Shown in pieces: positions 62,901 to 64,000 of a DNA stretch of 64,000 bases. Positions within the stretch are counted from its first letter, which is position 1. Every line of letters starts with the position of its first letter. Source of the DNA: Chitinophagaceae bacterium (GTDB taxonomy: Bacteria; Bacteroidota; Bacteroidia; Chitinophagales; Chitinophagaceae). The notes under the pieces are model-generated. The model was not told the origin of the DNA and did not search any database. It saw only the letters and a program-made list of their open reading frames with translations. The translations under genes and the position numbers were made by a program. Where the stretch lies: contig JADJYK010000012.1 of NCBI GenBank assembly GCA_016719815.1, positions 124,001-188,000 on the forward strand, written 5' to 3'.

Positions 62901-63415
62901 CCAGCATACCGCTTAATTGCAGGTTTAGTGTTGAATTAAGCACAGCATCCTGGCTGTTACCAAAACCAATTTGCCGGCCCAGGCTGCCCTCTGCTTTTAT
63001 TGTTCCAAAATCAAAGGCTCCTTTTTGCTGGCCAAAAGCTCCATCATTAAACACAAATGGTTTGGAGTAGAACCTGTTCACGACGCTATCGTAACTAAAC
63101 CGCTGCTTTGCGGTATAAAAGCTAAATGGGAAGACCCTGTACTGAATTGTTATGCTATCGGCTGCAGGCTTATTAATCCAATACAACACCGCCTTTGGCT
63201 CATCCAGCCTGTAATCAGAGACTGAAATATTTTTTATGCTAAACGTATTGGGTACAATGCTAAGTGTGTCAATACGGACCATTGTGGTATCAACCTTAAG
63301 TGTTTTGGAACGAAATGTGGAACCGGCAGGTGAATTAATAATTACCTGTGCACCGCCACAAACACTCAGCAGAACGAATACAAAAAAGGAATATTTTTCT
63401 GTATAAGAAACTCAA
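59926..63415 (-). CDS. Very large outer-membrane barrel protein of unknown function
   Basis: About 1,160 residues. The signal peptide (FFVFVLLSVCGGAQ) is reached only by allowing one extra A in AAAAA near 63400 from a TTG at 63415; ATG 63282 is inside the mature part. N-terminal domain to about 350 includes PYRLRGPNGEFFFVVLANTE, RIFYDGDLLQRGEDQDYVIN, YNTAEITFTPKRMITKDSRI and QVEFEYAERNYLNAN. The rest is a long barrel of alternating strands, with WIDYNSDGIQQLNEFERAAF at about 830 (calcium-like loop) and end HLGRAGITALF. I have seen this type unnamed in Bacteroidota; size and GEFFF module distantly suggest SprA-related or adhesin-export proteins, unproven. Confidence 0.6.
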
Positions 63416-63540
63416 AGGCAGTGAGTTTAGTTAAAATCGCAAAATTTCCGGTTTTTATTGCATATAATTTATACAAGGCTGTTAATTAGATAAAAAAGAG
63501 GAAATTTGGATAACAAAAACCTTTGCCATAGCTCTGACAG

Positions 63541-64000
63541 TTGAAAAAAACGATAACCATATTGTTGCTCATTACTGCTTGCCTGCACAATGGTAGCCTG
63601 ACACTTAATGCTCAAAAAAATAATATCTGGTATTTTGGAGCACAGTCAGGACTTGACTTTAATACCGGCCCCGGAGTACCTGCTATACCAGTTGCAACCG
63701 GCAACAGCGCAATGATTGCCGATGAAGGATGCAGCAGCATTTGTGATAACAACGGTAGGCTGTTGTTCTATACAAACGGGGTTAATGTTTATAACCGCAA
63801 CCATGTGCTGATGTTAAACGGCAGCAGTATTGGAGGGAATATATCAGCCTTTCAATCCAGCCTCATTGTTCCTTATCCCGGGAATCCAAACCTCTATTAC
63901 ATTTTTACAGCTGATGCCATTGAAAACTCGTATGCCAACGGCTATCGTTATTCCGTTGTGGATATGAGTGGTGATAATGGCAACGGGGCAGTTACTTCTA
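63541..64000 (+). CDS. Gliding/T9SS-type surface protein, N-terminal part (window edge)
   Basis: First 153 codons; the gene runs off the right edge. It starts at TTG 63541 with a signal peptide (LKKTITILLLITACLHNGSL) then NIWYFGAQSGLDFNTGPGVP, ADEGCSSICDNNGRLLFYTN, GVNVYNRNHVLMLNGSSIGG, SSLIVPYPGNPNLYYIFTAD. This beta-propeller-like start is typical of large Bacteroidota proteins that end with a CHU_C / gliding-motility C-terminal domain; the end is outside the window. Confidence 0.7.
   Translation, partial: MKKTITILLLITACLHNGSLTLNAQKNNIWYFGAQSGLDFNTGPGVPAIPVATGNSAMIADEGCSSICDNNGRLLFYTNGVNVYNRNHVLMLNGSSIGGNISAFQSSLIVPYPGNPNLYYIFTADAIENSYANGYRYSVVDMSGDNGNGAVTS

Noticed and set aside
59926..63415. 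Calling the giant barrel protein SprA
   Set aside because: About half the size of known SprA and no specific motif could be confirmed.
1..64000. Prophage, insertion sequence, integron or toxin-antitoxin module
   Set aside because: No transposase, integrase, recombinase, phage structural or toxin-antitoxin gene was recognised; base composition looks even by eye.

Overview
The window reads as a chromosomal segment of a Bacteroidota bacterium, most likely order Chitinophagales (family Chitinophagaceae or close). Reasons: type IX secretion sorting tail, SusC/SusD pair, TAnnTTTG promoter boxes, almost no Shine-Dalgarno sites, Bacteroidota-type LptD/OstA/MCE envelope genes and many outer-membrane and lipoprotein genes. 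No phage, insertion sequence, plasmid function or CRISPR array was seen. At least twenty genes are split by one-base indels, mostly in homopolymers, while the protein continues intact in another frame. I treat these as probable consensus errors of a long-read assembly and annotate each gene over its full reconstructed span.

Layout. 1-5 kb: start of infC, thrS, a DUF5995-like gene, and two tandem secreted paralogues. 5-10 kb: TonB-dependent receptor with a DUF3347 gene, divergent from an ABC-F ATPase. 10-14 kb: a kinase-like protein of unknown role, then class II and class I fructose-bisphosphate aldolases side by side. 14-19 kb: glycosyltransferase, ftsE, a TonB-domain protein, purM, ribF, an acyltransferase. 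19.5-27 kb: a T9SS cargo protein and a giant protein of SdrD-type repeats. 27.4-31.2 kb: an operon of three lipoproteins, a MauG-type di-haem enzyme, a copper-amine-oxidase-fold protein without copper ligands, and a propeller-like protein. 31.3-42 kb: rpsA, lipid acyltransferases, an HI0933-type flavoprotein, a YiiX-type hydrolase, a histone-H1-like protein, sdaA/hutH, tRNA-Arg, ung.

42-49 kb is an outer-membrane biogenesis locus: lptD facing an amidase - MCE/MlaD - OstA/LptA-like operon. 49.8-56.3 kb holds a DeoR regulator followed by susC, susD and a DUF4397 lipoprotein, with no carbohydrate enzyme. 56-64 kb holds a small secreted protein, an SpmA-SpmB fusion, ychF, a very large outer-membrane protein and the start of a gliding/T9SS-type surface protein.

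The best candidate for a new system is the lipoprotein triad at 27370-31222. The amine-oxidase-fold protein keeps a tyrosine where the TPQ precursor should be, but the three copper histidines appear replaced. Its gene overlaps that of a MauG-like di-haem enzyme, a family able to oxidise residues of a partner protein. I infer, without proof, a copper-independent, haem-made protein cofactor.
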